Counted from the stretch's first letter, positions 16,939 through 27,600 are shown. The stretch is DNA of 64,000 bases from Roseomonas rosulenta (GCF_016106005.1 NZ_JACADR010000002.1:22359-86358), one strand, 5' to 3'. Made by a program: numbers and translations. Notes: generated by a model from the sequence alone, not told the origin.

Positions 16939-17814
16939 TCAAATGCGTAGCCTGGGGTCGAGCGCGTCCCGCAAGGCGTCCCCGAGGACGTTGAAGGCGA
17001 GCACGACGATGAAGATCGCGATGCACGGCACCACCGCGATATGCGGCGCGAAGAACAGGAAGTTGCGCCCCTCGCTCGCCATGGCACCGAGTTCCGGCGT
17101 GGGCGGCTGCGCGCCGAGGCCGAGGAAGGACAGCGCCGAGCCCAGCAGGATCACCTGCCCGAAGCGCAGCGTGGCAAACACGAAAATGGACGACAGGCAG
17201 TTCGGCGCCAGGTGCCGCCAGATCAGCCGCGCATCTGTCATGCCGGTGGCGCGTGCCGCCTCGATGAAGTCGAGCCGCATCACGACCATGGCGGATCCGC
17301 GCACGATGCGCGCCATCAGCGGCACCGTTGCGACCGAAAGTGCGAGCACCACCGAGAAGATGCCCGGCCCGAAGATCGCGGCGATGGCGAGCCCCACCAG
17401 GATCGCCGGAAAGGACAGCATCATGTCCACCAGGCGCATGATCGGTCCGTCCAGCCAGCGATGGTAGAAAGCGGCCAGGAAGCCGAGCAGCGCGCCGAAG
17501 GACCCGCCCAGCGCCACCGCCGCGAAGCCCATCAGCAGCGACACCCGCAGCCCGTAGAGCAGCCGTGTGACCATGTCCCGCCCCTGCGCATCGGCGCCGA
17601 GCGGCAGGCCCGGGCTGCCCGGCGGCTGCATCGCGAGAGAGAGATCGTTGTCGTAGGGATCGGTCGGCGCCAGCACCGGGGCCAGCACCGCCGCCGCGAT
17701 GATCAGCACCACCAGCACCAGTGAGACCGCCGCCGCGGGTTCGCGCAGCAGCCGCGACAGAATGCCCGGGCGCGGCGGGGCAATGGGCTCGGCGGTGTCG
17801 GTGCTCGCACTCAT
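16939..17814 (-). CDS. ABC transporter permease (DppC type)
   Basis: A 291-residue inner-membrane permease with the N-terminal cytoplasmic tail and first membrane segment typical of DppC/OppC (about residues 29-51), then the periplasmic LGADAQGRDMVTRLLYGLR and about five further helices. The EAA loop is EAARATGMTDARLIWRHLAPN, which docks on the ATPases. I start it at ATG 17814, which overlaps the DppB-type stop in ATGA. A longer in-frame reading upstream lies antisense to other coding sequence and lacks homology. Confidence 0.92.
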   Translation of the reverse strand: MSASTDTAEPIAPPRPGILSRLLREPAAAVSLVLVVLIIAAAVLAPVLAPTDPYDNDLSLAMQPPGSPGLPLGADAQGRDMVTRLLYGLRVSLLMGFAAVALGGSFGALLGFLAAFYHRWLDGPIMRLVDMMLSFPAILVGLAIAAIFGPGIFSVVLALSVATVPLMARIVRGSAMVVMRLDFIEAARATGMTDARLIWRHLAPNCLSSIFVFATLRFGQVILLGSALSFLGLGAQPPTPELGAMASEGRNFLFFAPHIAVVPCIAIFIVVLAFNVLGDALRDALDPRLRI

Positions 17815-18752
17815 GCCGCGCGGATCCGCGGGTCGAGCGCGGCGTAGAGCACGTCCACCGCCAGGTTCACCAGGATGAAGCCCATCGACAGCACGATGAT
17901 GGTGCCCTGCGCCATCGGCACGTCCGTCTGCAATATGGCGCTGACGGCGAGCCGGCCGATGCCCGGCCAGGCGAAGACCGTCTCGGTCACCACCGCGCCG
18001 CCCAGCAGGAAGCCGATCTGCAGGCCGATCAGCGTCACCACCGGCACCAGGGCGTTGCGCAGCGCGTGGCGCAGCACCACCAGGCGCTCGGTCAGCCCCT
18101 TGGCGCGCGCGGTGCGCACATGGTCGGCCGAGAGCACGTCCAGCACCGCCGTGCGCGTCATGCGCGCCACCGGCCCGATGAACACGCCGCCGAGCGTGAT
18201 GGCCGGCAGGATCAAGGACCGGATGCCATCCATCGTCCAGATCGGCCCGCCGCGCCCGGTGAAGGGCAGCCACTGCCACTGGAAGCCGACGAACCAGATC
18301 AGCACGAGGCCGAGGAAGAACACCGGCACCGACACGCCCGCGACGGACACTGCCATGATCACGCGGTCGATCACCGAGCCCCGCCAATACCCCGCCAGCG
18401 TGCCGAGCAGGATGCCGAGCGGGATGGACCAGAACAGGCTCGCGACCATGAGTTCCAGCGTCGGCCCTATGGTGGCGGCCAGTTCCTGCGTGACCGGCAC
18501 GTTGTTGATGATGGAGGCGCCGAGATCGCCCTGCACCAGCCGCCACAGATACAGGCCGAACTGCACGTAGAGCGGCCGGTCGAGGCCGAGATCGCTGCGG
18601 ATCGCCGCGATCACGTCCGGTGTCGCGGTCGGCCCGGCACGCACGGTGGCCGGGTCGGTCGGCACCACCTGCATCAGCAGGAAGCCGATCAGCAGCACGC
18701 CGAACATCACCGGCACGGCCTGCAGCAGGCGATGGAGCGCGTGGCGCAGCAT
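17811..18752 (-). CDS. ABC transporter permease (DppB type)
   Basis: A 313-residue inner-membrane permease. The N-terminus MLRHALHRLLQAVPVMFGV, the loop DPATVRAGPTATPDVIAAIR and the phrase SDLGLDRPLYVQF are standard for DppB/OppB. The EAA loop reads HVRTARAKGLTERLVVLRHA, and DPRIRAA closes the chain. ATG 18752 shares one base with the stop of the preceding amidohydrolase (TGATG), and the end overlaps the DppC-type gene by four bases. It forms the membrane channel with that neighbour. Confidence 0.92.
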   Translation of the reverse strand: MLRHALHRLLQAVPVMFGVLLIGFLLMQVVPTDPATVRAGPTATPDVIAAIRSDLGLDRPLYVQFGLYLWRLVQGDLGASIINNVPVTQELAATIGPTLELMVASLFWSIPLGILLGTLAGYWRGSVIDRVIMAVSVAGVSVPVFFLGLVLIWFVGFQWQWLPFTGRGGPIWTMDGIRSLILPAITLGGVFIGPVARMTRTAVLDVLSADHVRTARAKGLTERLVVLRHALRNALVPVVTLIGLQIGFLLGGAVVTETVFAWPGIGRLAVSAILQTDVPMAQGTIIVLSMGFILVNLAVDVLYAALDPRIRAA

Positions 18753-20362
18753 CAGGCGAAGGCACCGTGGCGGTCGAAGATGGGCGCGCCGTCGCGCAGG
18801 GTCAGGTCCGCCTGCACGGAGCGCATCTCCTCCGCGTCGATGGCGAAGACGTCGCGCGAGAGCACCGCGATGTCGGCCTGCATCCCCGGTTCGAGCGTGC
18901 CACGGCGGTCCTCGGTGAACTGCGTGTAGGCGCCGCACCAGGTGTAGCAGTGCACCGCCTCCTCGGCGGTCAGCCGCTCCTCCGGCCCCATCACCGTGCC
19001 GCGGTTGGTCTTGCGCGTCAGCATGGTGAACAGGTTCACGAAGGGATCGACGGTCGAGACCGGACAATCCGAGGACGCCGCCGGATGCGCGCCCTCATCC
19101 AGCCAGGTCTTCATCGGATAGGCGTGCATCGACCGCGCGGGGCCGAGATTCTTCACGTACAGGTCGCCGAACTCGTACATGAAGATCGGCTGGGGCACGG
19201 GCAGGATGCCGCGCGCCTTCATCCGACGCCGCTGGTCGCGCGTGACGAAGCCGCAGTGTTCGATGCGATGGCGCCGCCCGGCGAAGGGATGCGCGGCGCT
19301 GTCGGCAGCCTCCATGCCCAGCAGCACCTGCTCGATCGCCGCGTCGCCGATGGCGTGGATGTCGAGCTGCCAGCCCTGCTCATGGTACTGCTTCAGCAGC
19401 GCGTGGATGGTCTCGTCGGGGAAGGTGAACACACCCGTCCCCCCTTGCAGGTAGGGCTCGAAGAAGGCCGCGGTCAGCCCGCCGGCGGAGCCATCGGCGA
19501 AGACCTTCACCGCGCCCCAGCGCAGGCTGTCGTCGCCATCCATCGGCCGCATGCCGGCCGCCCAGGCCTCCGCGGCGATGCCTTCCGGATTGCCCGCCAG
19601 CACCTGCCACATGCGCAGCGTCAGCCGGCCGGCGGCCTTCGCCGCCTCATAGGCCGCGACTTCCGCGAAGCCCGCCGTCATGCCGACATTCATGTCGGTG
19701 GCTGAGGCGAAGCCGAGCGAGGCCAGGTGGTCGCAGGCGGCGCCGATCGCGCCCACCATGGTCGCCTGGTCGGGCGGCGGGATCACGTCGCGCACCAGGC
19801 GCATCGCGCGTTCCTGGAACAGCCCGGTCAGCGCGCCGCCCTTGCGTTCGATGACGCCGCCTTCGGGGTCTGGCGTGTTGTGCCCGACGCCCGCCAGCTT
19901 CATCGCCAGCGTGTTCGCGACCGCCATGTGCCCGCAGGTGCGCACGATCGCGACGGGATTGTCCGGTGCGGCGCGGTCCAGCTCGCTCGCCAGCGGGTGC
20001 CGCCCGACATCGAGCTCCGCATGGTCGTAGCCGCGCCCGAGCACCCAGGCCCCCTTGGGCGCCGCCTTCGCGGCATCGCCGATGCGCCGCAGCACCTCGT
20101 CGAGCGTCCGCACCTCCTCGGCGCGCAGGTTCACCTGCGCGAGGCCGAGGCCGTAGGGCAGCAGGTGCATATGCGCCTCGTTGAAGGCAGGGATCGCCAC
20201 GCGCCCGGCGAGGTCGACGCGCCGCGTGCCCGCACCCGCCGCCCCGCGCGCGTCATCGCCCAGTGCGAACACACGCCCGTCCTTCAGCGCGACCGCATCG
20301 GAGAACCCGCCGGCGAGGCCGCGAAAGACGCGCCCGCCCTCGATCAGCGTGTCGGCCGTCAC
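18752..20362 (-). CDS. amidohydrolase, YtcJ-like (Amidohydro_3)
   Basis: A 536-residue metal-dependent hydrolase. The metal motif HMH is at residues 64-66 (FNEAHMHLLPYG). It is followed by HAELDVGRHPL, the VKVFADGSAG strand, DIHAIGDAAIE, RIEHCGF and ASSDCPVSTVDP, the order typical of YtcJ/N-substituted formamide deformylase relatives. These enzymes hydrolyse exocyclic amides or formamides. The gene follows the aldolase with an ATGA overlap and runs into the permease gene with TGATG, so it is an integral operon member. Together with the second amidohydrolase it suggests stepwise hydrolysis of an imported amide. Confidence 0.88.
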   Translation of the reverse strand: MTADTLIEGGRVFRGLAGGFSDAVALKDGRVFALGDDARGAAGAGTRRVDLAGRVAIPAFNEAHMHLLPYGLGLAQVNLRAEEVRTLDEVLRRIGDAAKAAPKGAWVLGRGYDHAELDVGRHPLASELDRAAPDNPVAIVRTCGHMAVANTLAMKLAGVGHNTPDPEGGVIERKGGALTGLFQERAMRLVRDVIPPPDQATMVGAIGAACDHLASLGFASATDMNVGMTAGFAEVAAYEAAKAAGRLTLRMWQVLAGNPEGIAAEAWAAGMRPMDGDDSLRWGAVKVFADGSAGGLTAAFFEPYLQGGTGVFTFPDETIHALLKQYHEQGWQLDIHAIGDAAIEQVLLGMEAADSAAHPFAGRRHRIEHCGFVTRDQRRRMKARGILPVPQPIFMYEFGDLYVKNLGPARSMHAYPMKTWLDEGAHPAASSDCPVSTVDPFVNLFTMLTRKTNRGTVMGPEERLTAEEAVHCYTWCGAYTQFTEDRRGTLEPGMQADIAVLSRDVFAIDAEEMRSVQADLTLRDGAPIFDRHGAFA

Positions 20363-21132
20363 GAACGGTAGTCCGGCTTCCCGTCCTCGATGAGCCGCAG
20401 CGCCGAGGCCCAGGCCATGTCGAAATGCTTGCCGTCGCCGCCGCGGTTGAACTGCGCGGCGGTGTGCAGCCGCACCTGTTCCGGCGGCAGCACCAGCTCC
20501 GCTCCGCCCGCCAGCGCCGAGATCTGCGCCTGGCAGGCGCGTTCCAGGTAGTAGATGTTGAGAAAGGCCTCCGCCGCATGCCGCCCGCAGACCAGCAGCC
20601 CGTGGTTGCGCAGGATCATGGCGCTGTGCGGCCCCAGGTCGCGCACCAGCCGCTCGCGTTCCTCAAGCTCGAGCGCGATGCCCTCGTAGTCGTGATAGGC
20701 GAGATGCCCGTAGAACTTCAGCGCGTGCTGGCTGATCGGCAGCAGCCCCTGCCGCTGCGCCGAGACGGCGATGCCGGCCTCGGTATGCGTGTGGATCACC
20801 ACCGCCGCATCCTCGCGCGCCGCATGGATGGCGGAATGGATCACGAAGCCCGCCGCGTTCACCGGCTTCGACCCGGCGCCGTCCTCGACCACGTTGCCGT
20901 CCAGATCGATCTTCACGAGGTCGGAGGCCCGCATCTCGTGGAACAGCACGCCGTAGCGGTTGATCAGGAAGTGGTGCTGGGGCCCCGGTACGCGCGCGCT
21001 GATGTGCGTGTAGATGAAGTCGGTCATGCGGAAATGCGCAACAAGCCGGTACAACGCCGCGAGGTCGCAGCGGATCCGCCATTCCTCCTCGGTGATGCCG
21101 CGAAGCGCGGCCGGCGGGCTGACGACATTCAT
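20359..21132 (-). CDS. class II aldolase/adducin family protein
   Basis: A 257-residue protein with the class II aldolase fold. The metal-binding HTH is at residues 114-116 (VVIHTHTEAG), a third His lies in LRNHGLLVCG, and the fold signature THISARVPG is near residue 42. Family members are L-fuculose/rhamnulose phosphate aldolases and a large set of uncharacterised decarboxylases and lyases in catabolic operons. ATG 21132 follows GGAGA; the longer frame upstream adds non-conserved residues. It is the first gene of the eight-gene operon and overlaps the next by four bases. Confidence 0.88.
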   Translation of the reverse strand: MNVVSPPAALRGITEEEWRIRCDLAALYRLVAHFRMTDFIYTHISARVPGPQHHFLINRYGVLFHEMRASDLVKIDLDGNVVEDGAGSKPVNAAGFVIHSAIHAAREDAAVVIHTHTEAGIAVSAQRQGLLPISQHALKFYGHLAYHDYEGIALELEERERLVRDLGPHSAMILRNHGLLVCGRHAAEAFLNIYYLERACQAQISALAGGAELVLPPEQVRLHTAAQFNRGGDGKHFDMAWASALRLIEDGKPDYRS

Positions 21133-21236
21133 GAAGCGGTCTCCGCGAGAGCTTGCGAAACTGTCATCTCGCGCGCCCGCCGCGTCAACCGGCCGCACGC
21201 CTGCGTAACGCAGCGTCGCGCCGCGCCTGCGTGCCG

Positions 21237-21252
21237 GCCAGGCAGGCCTGGC
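21237..21252 (-). terminator. hairpin after the small transglutaminase gene
   Basis: GCCAGGC and GCCTGGC form a 7-bp stem around a 2-base centre, 18 bp beyond the stop of the transglutaminase gene. It is followed by the leader of the aldolase operon. A second small hairpin (CTGCG/CGCAG) stands at 21201-21213. No T-tract is present. Confidence 0.35.
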
Positions 21253-21270
21253 GCGACGGCGGGCAGCGCC

Positions 21271-22146
21271 TCAGGCCGGCACCGGGCCTTCCGCTTCCTC
21301 GAGATCGACGCCCACCCACAGCCCGTGCTCGCCCCCGCCCAGGATGACGCCGCGCAGCGGGCTGACATCGCCGAAATCGCGCCCCCAGGCGAGCACCACA
21401 TGCTCGTCGCGCACCACGATGTCGTTGGTCGGGTCGAGGCCCACCCAGCCATGCTCCGGCCCCAGCCAGGCCTCGACCCAGGCATGCGACTGGTCGGCGC
21501 CACGCCGCGCCGTCCCGCCCGGCGGCGGACGCGTGCGCACATAGCCCGAGACATAGCGCGCCGGCAGGCCGAGCCCACGCAGGCCGCTCACCATCACGTG
21601 CGCATAGTCCTGGCACACCCCGACCCGGCTCTCGAGCACCTCCGCCACCTGCGTGTTCGGACCCGTCGCGCCGGGCTTGTAGGTGAAGTCGCGCCGGATG
21701 CGCGCCATCAGCTCGAGCAGCCCGGCCAGCACCGGACGGCGCGCCGGAAACGACGCCGCCGCATAGCCCCGCGCCGCCGGCACCAGCGGCGCGAGCGGGC
21801 TGCCGAAGGTGAATTCCACAGCCTCGGAGCCGCGCGCGATGTCGCGCACCACCTCCCAGGGCAGCGTGGTCGCGGGCGCAGGTGGCTCGGGGAAGCGCAC
21901 CTCGACCAGAGCCTCGGCCACCACCTCGAAGCGCGCATGGGGAACGTCGATGAAGACGCGGGTCGCGAGATTGCCGAAATGGTCCGGCGCCTCGCTCACA
22001 TGGGACGGCGCGGGCGTCACCTCCAGCGTCGCGCGCGCCACCTGCTGATGCGCGAGGCTCCGCGGCGTCAGCAGCAGCAGGTGCGCCGCGAGGTCCACCG
22101 GATGCGCATAGGCATAGGTGGTAACATGCCGCAGCCGATAGATCAC
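21271..22146 (-). CDS. transglutaminase-like family protein (COG1305 type)
   Basis: A 291-residue protein with an N-terminal beta domain (bacterial transglutaminase-like N region, starting IYRLRHVTTYAYAHPV) and a papain-like transglutaminase core. The catalytic triad is visible: Cys178 in RVGVCQDYAH, His221 in DQSHAWVEAW and Asp238 in GWVGLDPTND. There is no signal peptide. I start it at GTG 22146 because the codon overlaps the upstream TGA in GTGA and the family N-terminus begins there. It is the last gene of the three-gene ATP-grasp/transglutaminase unit. Such proteins are more often peptidases or amide-transferring enzymes than protein cross-linkers; the reaction is unproven. Confidence 0.88.
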   Translation of the reverse strand: MIYRLRHVTTYAYAHPVDLAAHLLLLTPRSLAHQQVARATLEVTPAPSHVSEAPDHFGNLATRVFIDVPHARFEVVAEALVEVRFPEPPAPATTLPWEVVRDIARGSEAVEFTFGSPLAPLVPAARGYAAASFPARRPVLAGLLELMARIRRDFTYKPGATGPNTQVAEVLESRVGVCQDYAHVMVSGLRGLGLPARYVSGYVRTRPPPGGTARRGADQSHAWVEAWLGPEHGWVGLDPTNDIVVRDEHVVLAWGRDFGDVSPLRGVILGGGEHGLWVGVDLEEAEGPVPA

Positions 22147-24620
22147 GCCGCCCCCCGGAAGGCGGGCGTCGCACCTTCGATGCCGACCATCTGCGTCAGC
22201 GGCAGCAGCGCGAAATAGCGCCGCGTCACCGCATCCGACAGCGCGGCAATGCGGTTCGCCATCGCCTCCAGCCGCGGCGGCAGGCCGGCCGCCGCCACCG
22301 CCTGGTCCGGCGCGCGGATCACATCGGCCACGATCGCCTCCGCCTCCGCGAGCAGCAGCGCCGCCTCGCCCGGCAGGGCGGGGTCGTCCTCGCGCGCCAC
22401 CTCCGACAGGCTGCGGCTGATCGCTTCCAGCTGGAAGGCGAGCGCGCGCGGATTGGACGGGTCCGCCAGCACCAGGTCGAGCGCCGGCGCCGGCTGCAAT
22501 ATGGTGAGGTAGCGGCTGCGATAGGTGATGACGCTGTCGCACAGTTCGAGCATCAGCCGCAGCCCGCCCTCGATGCGCGCCGGCGGCTGGTCGAGCGCGA
22601 ACTGCACTTCCGAGGCGATCGCCTGTGCGCGCTCCACCCGCCGCCCGAGGTCGAGGAACAGCCAGGCGCCGCCGCGCACCATGCTCTCCGCCGCAACCCC
22701 CGCCACCGCGGTGGCGAAGCGCAGCACCGAGATCATCGCGCGGCCGATCGTCTCGAGCCCGTCGCCGGCGGCCAGCATCTCGGCCCGCGCGGTGCGCAGC
22801 GTGAGCGTGAAGGTCGCATGCATGTCGGCGGTCAACCGGTCGCGCACCATGGCGGTCAACGCCGCGATGCGTTCCGCCAGCGCCGGCAGCGCGCCGCCTT
22901 CGCGCAGCGCCGCGGCGATGATCCCCGGCAGCGCCTGCGCGGCGGAGGACCCCGCGACCTCCTCCGCGCCGGTGAAGCCGGCCTGGCCCAGGCAGCGCGC
23001 AAGTGCTGCGACCTCCGCCTGCTCACGCGGCAGCACCACCCCGCGCGAGATGCGCGCCTGCGTCGCGCGCACCAGCCGTGCGGCGCGCTCCAGCCGTTCC
23101 GTATACCGCCCGAGCCAGAACAGATTGTCCGCGACGCGCGAGGGCAGCGCGCCGGGCTGCCGGCGGATCGGCAGCGGCGGCAGTTGCAGCGCCGCGGGGC
23201 CGATGATGTCGGCCCCTTCATCGGCCAGCACCCAGACATCCTTCGACAGCCCCTGCACCGGCAGCGCGCCGCCGATCGACGCCGCCTCGCCGATGCGCGC
23301 GAGGCCACCCGGCATGACGCGCCACGCCGCGCCGTCGAACACGGCGAACATGCGCAGCATCAGCGGGCGCGGCTCCAGCCCCTCGCCAACCACGCAGGGC
23401 ACGACGGAGGCGACCGGCAGGCGCGTCGCGGCATAGGCGGCGGGCCGTGCCTCCGCCCCGATGGCATTGGCCCAGGCATCGAGCGGCACGGGGGTGGGTG
23501 CGGCGCCATCGGTCGCACCGCGCACCAGCCAGCCGGGCTCGTTCGCCAGGCGCGCGCGCGCCGCGGCATCGCCGAGCCAGAGCGTCTCGACCGAGGGAAG
23601 CAGCAGCGCCTGCCCCAGCAGCCGCGGCGCCAGCGCCTCGAGGAAGCCGGCCAGCGCCGGCGCCTCGGCCAGTCCAGCCCCCGGCGCGTTCAGGATGCGC
23701 ACCGCCCCCTGCCGCGCGGCATCGAGCAGCCCCGGCACGCCGGAGACGCCCGCCTGCGCGCATTCCAGCGGGTCAAGCGCCGCGCCCTCGATGCGCGAGA
23801 GCAGCACATCCACCCGCTGCAGGCCCTGCAGCGTCTTGAGGTACAGCGCGCCGCCGCGAACGGTCAGGTCGCCGCATTCCACGAGCGCGCAGGAAAGCTC
23901 GCGCGAGAGCAGCATGTCCTCGAACCAGCGCGGATGCTGCGTGCCGCGCGTGAGCAGCGCCACCGCCGGATCGCCGCGCTCGGGCGGGGCAAGGCGCTGC
24001 AGCGCATCCTGCCACAGGTCGAAGAAGGGCCGCATGGACCGGACCTGCGTGCCGCGGAAGGCTTCCGGCATGACGCGCGCGAGCAGCCGGCGGTTCTCCC
24101 GCGCCAGGCCCGGCCCGGCCGGCGCCGTGGTGCGGTCCGCCAGCACGCGCCAGGCGCCATCGGGGCCGCGCAGCAGGTCCGCCGCGTACAGGTGCAGCAT
24201 CGGCCGTGCCGGCGCTTCGCCCGCGTGCCGGCACGCGCGCAGGAAGGCGGGATTGGCGAAGACCACCTCAGGCGGGATCGCGCCCTCGGCCAGCAGGCGC
24301 TGCGGGCCATAGAGGTCGGCCAGCAGCGCCTCCAGCAGCGCCGCGCGCTGCGCGATGCCGGCCTCGAGCTGCGCGAACTCGGCCGCCGGGAGCACCATGG
24401 GCAGCGGGTCGCAGCGCCAGGCGGCCTCGCGCTTCGAGCCCGGCAGCACGCCGGCCATGCCCTCGTCCTCGAAGGCGCGGTCGAGCCGCCGGGCGCGCTC
24501 GCCCAGCACCCCCTCGCCCATGCCGCCCAGGATGCCGAGCAGGGTGCGCCAATGCGGGCGCACGCCGCCCCTGCCATCGACCATCTCGTCGAGCGGCGGG
24601 ACGGCCTCGGGCTCAGCCAT
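22143..24620 (-). CDS. circularly permuted ATP-grasp + alpha-E domain protein
   Basis: An 825-residue fusion. The first part (about residues 1-470) is the circularly permuted ATP-grasp family (COG2308), with HLYAADLLRGPDGAWRVLAD, the EN-containing LARENRRLLARVMP and SRIEGAALDPLE. The second part (about 505-815) is the alpha-helical alpha-E domain (COG2307), starting SRVADNLFWLGRYTERLERA. In many genomes these are two adjacent genes. The ATP-grasp domain is expected to activate a carboxylate and join it to an amine. ATG 24620 overlaps the DUF2126 gene by 8 bp, and the end overlaps the transglutaminase in GTGA. Cytoplasmic location is inferred from the absence of signals. Confidence 0.9.
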   Translation of the reverse strand: MAEPEAVPPLDEMVDGRGGVRPHWRTLLGILGGMGEGVLGERARRLDRAFEDEGMAGVLPGSKREAAWRCDPLPMVLPAAEFAQLEAGIAQRAALLEALLADLYGPQRLLAEGAIPPEVVFANPAFLRACRHAGEAPARPMLHLYAADLLRGPDGAWRVLADRTTAPAGPGLARENRRLLARVMPEAFRGTQVRSMRPFFDLWQDALQRLAPPERGDPAVALLTRGTQHPRWFEDMLLSRELSCALVECGDLTVRGGALYLKTLQGLQRVDVLLSRIEGAALDPLECAQAGVSGVPGLLDAARQGAVRILNAPGAGLAEAPALAGFLEALAPRLLGQALLLPSVETLWLGDAAARARLANEPGWLVRGATDGAAPTPVPLDAWANAIGAEARPAAYAATRLPVASVVPCVVGEGLEPRPLMLRMFAVFDGAAWRVMPGGLARIGEAASIGGALPVQGLSKDVWVLADEGADIIGPAALQLPPLPIRRQPGALPSRVADNLFWLGRYTERLERAARLVRATQARISRGVVLPREQAEVAALARCLGQAGFTGAEEVAGSSAAQALPGIIAAALREGGALPALAERIAALTAMVRDRLTADMHATFTLTLRTARAEMLAAGDGLETIGRAMISVLRFATAVAGVAAESMVRGGAWLFLDLGRRVERAQAIASEVQFALDQPPARIEGGLRLMLELCDSVITYRSRYLTILQPAPALDLVLADPSNPRALAFQLEAISRSLSEVAREDDPALPGEAALLLAEAEAIVADVIRAPDQAVAAAGLPPRLEAMANRIAALSDAVTRRYFALLPLTQMVGIEGATPAFRGAA

Positions 24621-27600
24621 GACGTCGCAGGTCGAGGGTGAAGGGCAGTTCGAGGCCGGGCGGCGGCTCGGGCGGCGCCAGGCGGCCGGGCGTATGCCCG
24701 AAGGGCTGCACGCGGGCACGCCGGCGCGCCTCGGCCTCGTTGGCATTGACCGGATAGCGGTCGTAGCTCCGCCCGCCCGGATGCGCGACGTGATAGGTCA
24801 TGCCCCCCAGGCTGCGCCCGTTCCACCGGTCGAAGACATCGAGCACCAGCGGCGTCTGCGGCCGGATGGTGGGGTGCAGCGACGAAGGCGGGTTCCACGC
24901 CTTGAAGCGGATGCCCGCCACGTATTCGCCGGCACGCTCCGTCGCGCGCAGCGGCACCGCGACGCCATTCACCGCCAGCGCGTGGCGATCCGGCACCCAG
25001 TTGGTCACGCGCGCCTGCACGCGCTCCACGCTGCTGTCGACGTAGCGGGCGGTGCCGCCGGCCACCTGTTCCTCGGCCAGCACGTGCCAGGGCTCGAGCG
25101 CGTGGCGCAGTTCGAGGCCGATGTCGCGCACGCTCGCCTCCCCGATCAGCGGGAAGCGGAAGGCCATGTGCGGGGCGAACCAGTCGGGGTCGATCGGCGC
25201 GCCCAGGTTACGCAGCTCGTCGATCGCGTCCTGAAAATCCTGCCCGCAATAGTGCGGCAGCATGAACTGGTCGTTCAGCCGCGTGCCCCAGCGCACCAGC
25301 CGGCGCTCATAGGGGCGCTCCCAGAAGGCGGCGAGGGCCGCGCGCATCAGCAGCATCTGCACCGCCGACATCTCGGCGTGCGGCGGCATCTCGAAGCCGC
25401 GGAACTCCACCAGCCCGCGCCGGCCGCCGCTCGTCGCCGGATCGTACATCTTGTCGATGCAGAATTCCGTGCGGTGGGTGTTGCCGGTCATGTCCGCGAG
25501 GATGTTGCGGAACAGCCGGTCGGTCATCCAGGGCGGCACCTCCTGCCAGGCATGCACCTTGGAGAAGGCGATCTCGAGCTCATGGATCGCATCCATGCGC
25601 GCCTCGTCGATGCGCGGATGCTGGCTGGTCGGGCCGATGAACAGGCCGCTGAACAGGTAGGACAGCGAGGGATGGTTGTGCCAGAAGCCGACCAGCGACT
25701 TCAGCAGGTCGGGCCGGCGCAGGAAGGGGCTTTCCGCGACCGTCTCGCCGCCCATCACGACATGGTTGCCGCCCCCGGTGCCGACATGGCGGCCATCGGT
25801 CATGAACTTCTCGGCGGCGAGGCCGACCTGGCGGGCTTCCTCGTAGAGCGCGACGGTGCGCCCGACCACCTCGTCCCAGCTGCCCGCCGGGTGGATGTTC
25901 ACCTCGATCACGCCCGGATCCGGCGTGACCGAGAAATGCAGCAGCCGCGGATCCGACGGCGGCAGGTAGCCTTCCAGCACCACCTTGCGGCCCAGCTCGG
26001 CCGCCGTCGCCTCGACCGCCGCCACCATGTCGAGCCAGTCCTCCGCGGCGAAGAGCGGCGGGAAGAAGACGTGCAGCATCCCCTCCCGCGCCTCGATGGT
26101 GAGCGCCGTGCGCACCACGCCGGCGTCGGACTCGCCCACCACCGGGATGGGCTGCGGCTGCGGGCGGAAATCCTCGATGCCCGAGGCGGTGCCCTCGCCC
26201 GCCAGCGGCGCGCGGAGCGCGCGCTGCACCAGGCTCTCGGGCATCTGCTGCGCGCGCAGCGCCCGCTGCGCCATCAGCGCCGAATGGGGCGGCAGGTCGG
26301 CGCGCCAGGCGAAGGGGTCGGCCTCGTGCTGCTGCACGCGCGCCGCATCCTCCGGCGACATCCAGGGCAGCGCGGCGAGCGGCAGGCGCAGCCCGATCGG
26401 GCTGTCACCCGGGATGAGGAACAGGTGCTCACCGCGGAAGAACCAGCGGCCCGACTGCCAGCGGCGCACGCCGTCCTGCATGACGCGGCGGATCGGCAGC
26501 ACCGATCCGACCTCGGCCGAGAGGCCCTGGCCGAACACCTGCGCGAGGCGCTTGCGCTCCAGCGCATCGGCGAGCCTCGCGTCCTCGACCACGACATTGG
26601 CGGGCAGGCGCTGTTCCTTCCACAGGTAGTAGTGGATGTCCTCGTGCGCGCCCTGCACCAGGGCGGGGTCCACCTGCAGGCGCTCGGCCAGCAGCCGGGC
26701 GAAGCGCGCCGCGTCCGCTGCGGTGGCGGTGTCACGGTCGTCGTCGGAGGCGAGCAGCGTGGGGTCGGTCCAGACCGGCTCGCCATCGGCGCGCCAGTGG
26801 GAATGGAGCGCCCAGCGCGGCAACTGCTCGCCCGGGTAGTGCTTGCCCATGTTGGTGGTCAGCGCGGCACCCGGCGACCACAGCTTCACCAGCCGGCGCA
26901 GCAGCCGCCCGGCATAGGCGCGCTTGGTGGGTCCCAGCGCATCGGTGTTCCATTCCGCGGCGTCGCGGTCGGAGGCGGCGACGAAGGTCGGCTCGCCACC
27001 CATGGTCAGGCGCATGCCCAGCGCCTTCAGCTTGCGGTCCACCGCCTCGCCGGCGGCGCGGATCGCGTCCCACTGGCCGGGCGCGTAGGGCTTGGTGACG
27101 CGCGGCGTCTCGCGGATTCGGCGGACGCTCATCTCGAATCCGAATTCGGTCTCGACCTTCTCGAGCCCGCCCGAGATCGGCGCCGCGGATTGCGGCTCGG
27201 GTGTCGCCGCCAGCGGGATGTGCCCTTCGCCCGTCATCAGGCCGGAGGTCGCATCGAGGCCGATCCACCCCGCGCCGGGCAGGTAGACCTCGGCCCAGGC
27301 ATGCAGGTCGGTGAAGTCGCTGGTCGGTCCCTCGGGCCCTTCGAGCGGCTTCTGGTCGGCCACCAGCTGGATCAGGTAGCCCGAGACGAAGCGGGCCGCG
27401 AAGCCGAGCCGGCGCAGCAGCTGCACCAGCAGCCAGGCGCTGTCCCGGCACGATCCCCTGCCCTGCTCGAGCGTGGTGTCGGGTGACCAGACGCCGGGCT
27501 CCATGCGCACGACATAGGCGATGCGCGACTGCACCAGGGCATTCAGCGCCACCAACATGTCGACCGTGCGCTGCTCGGTGCGCGGCACTTCGGCCAGCAG

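Noticed and set aside
24355..27486. A 1043-codon plus-strand frame opposite the DUF2126 gene
   Set aside because: Its composition (long runs of His, Arg, Gln) is typical of antisense reading of a GC-rich gene, and the opposite strand has full domain matches.
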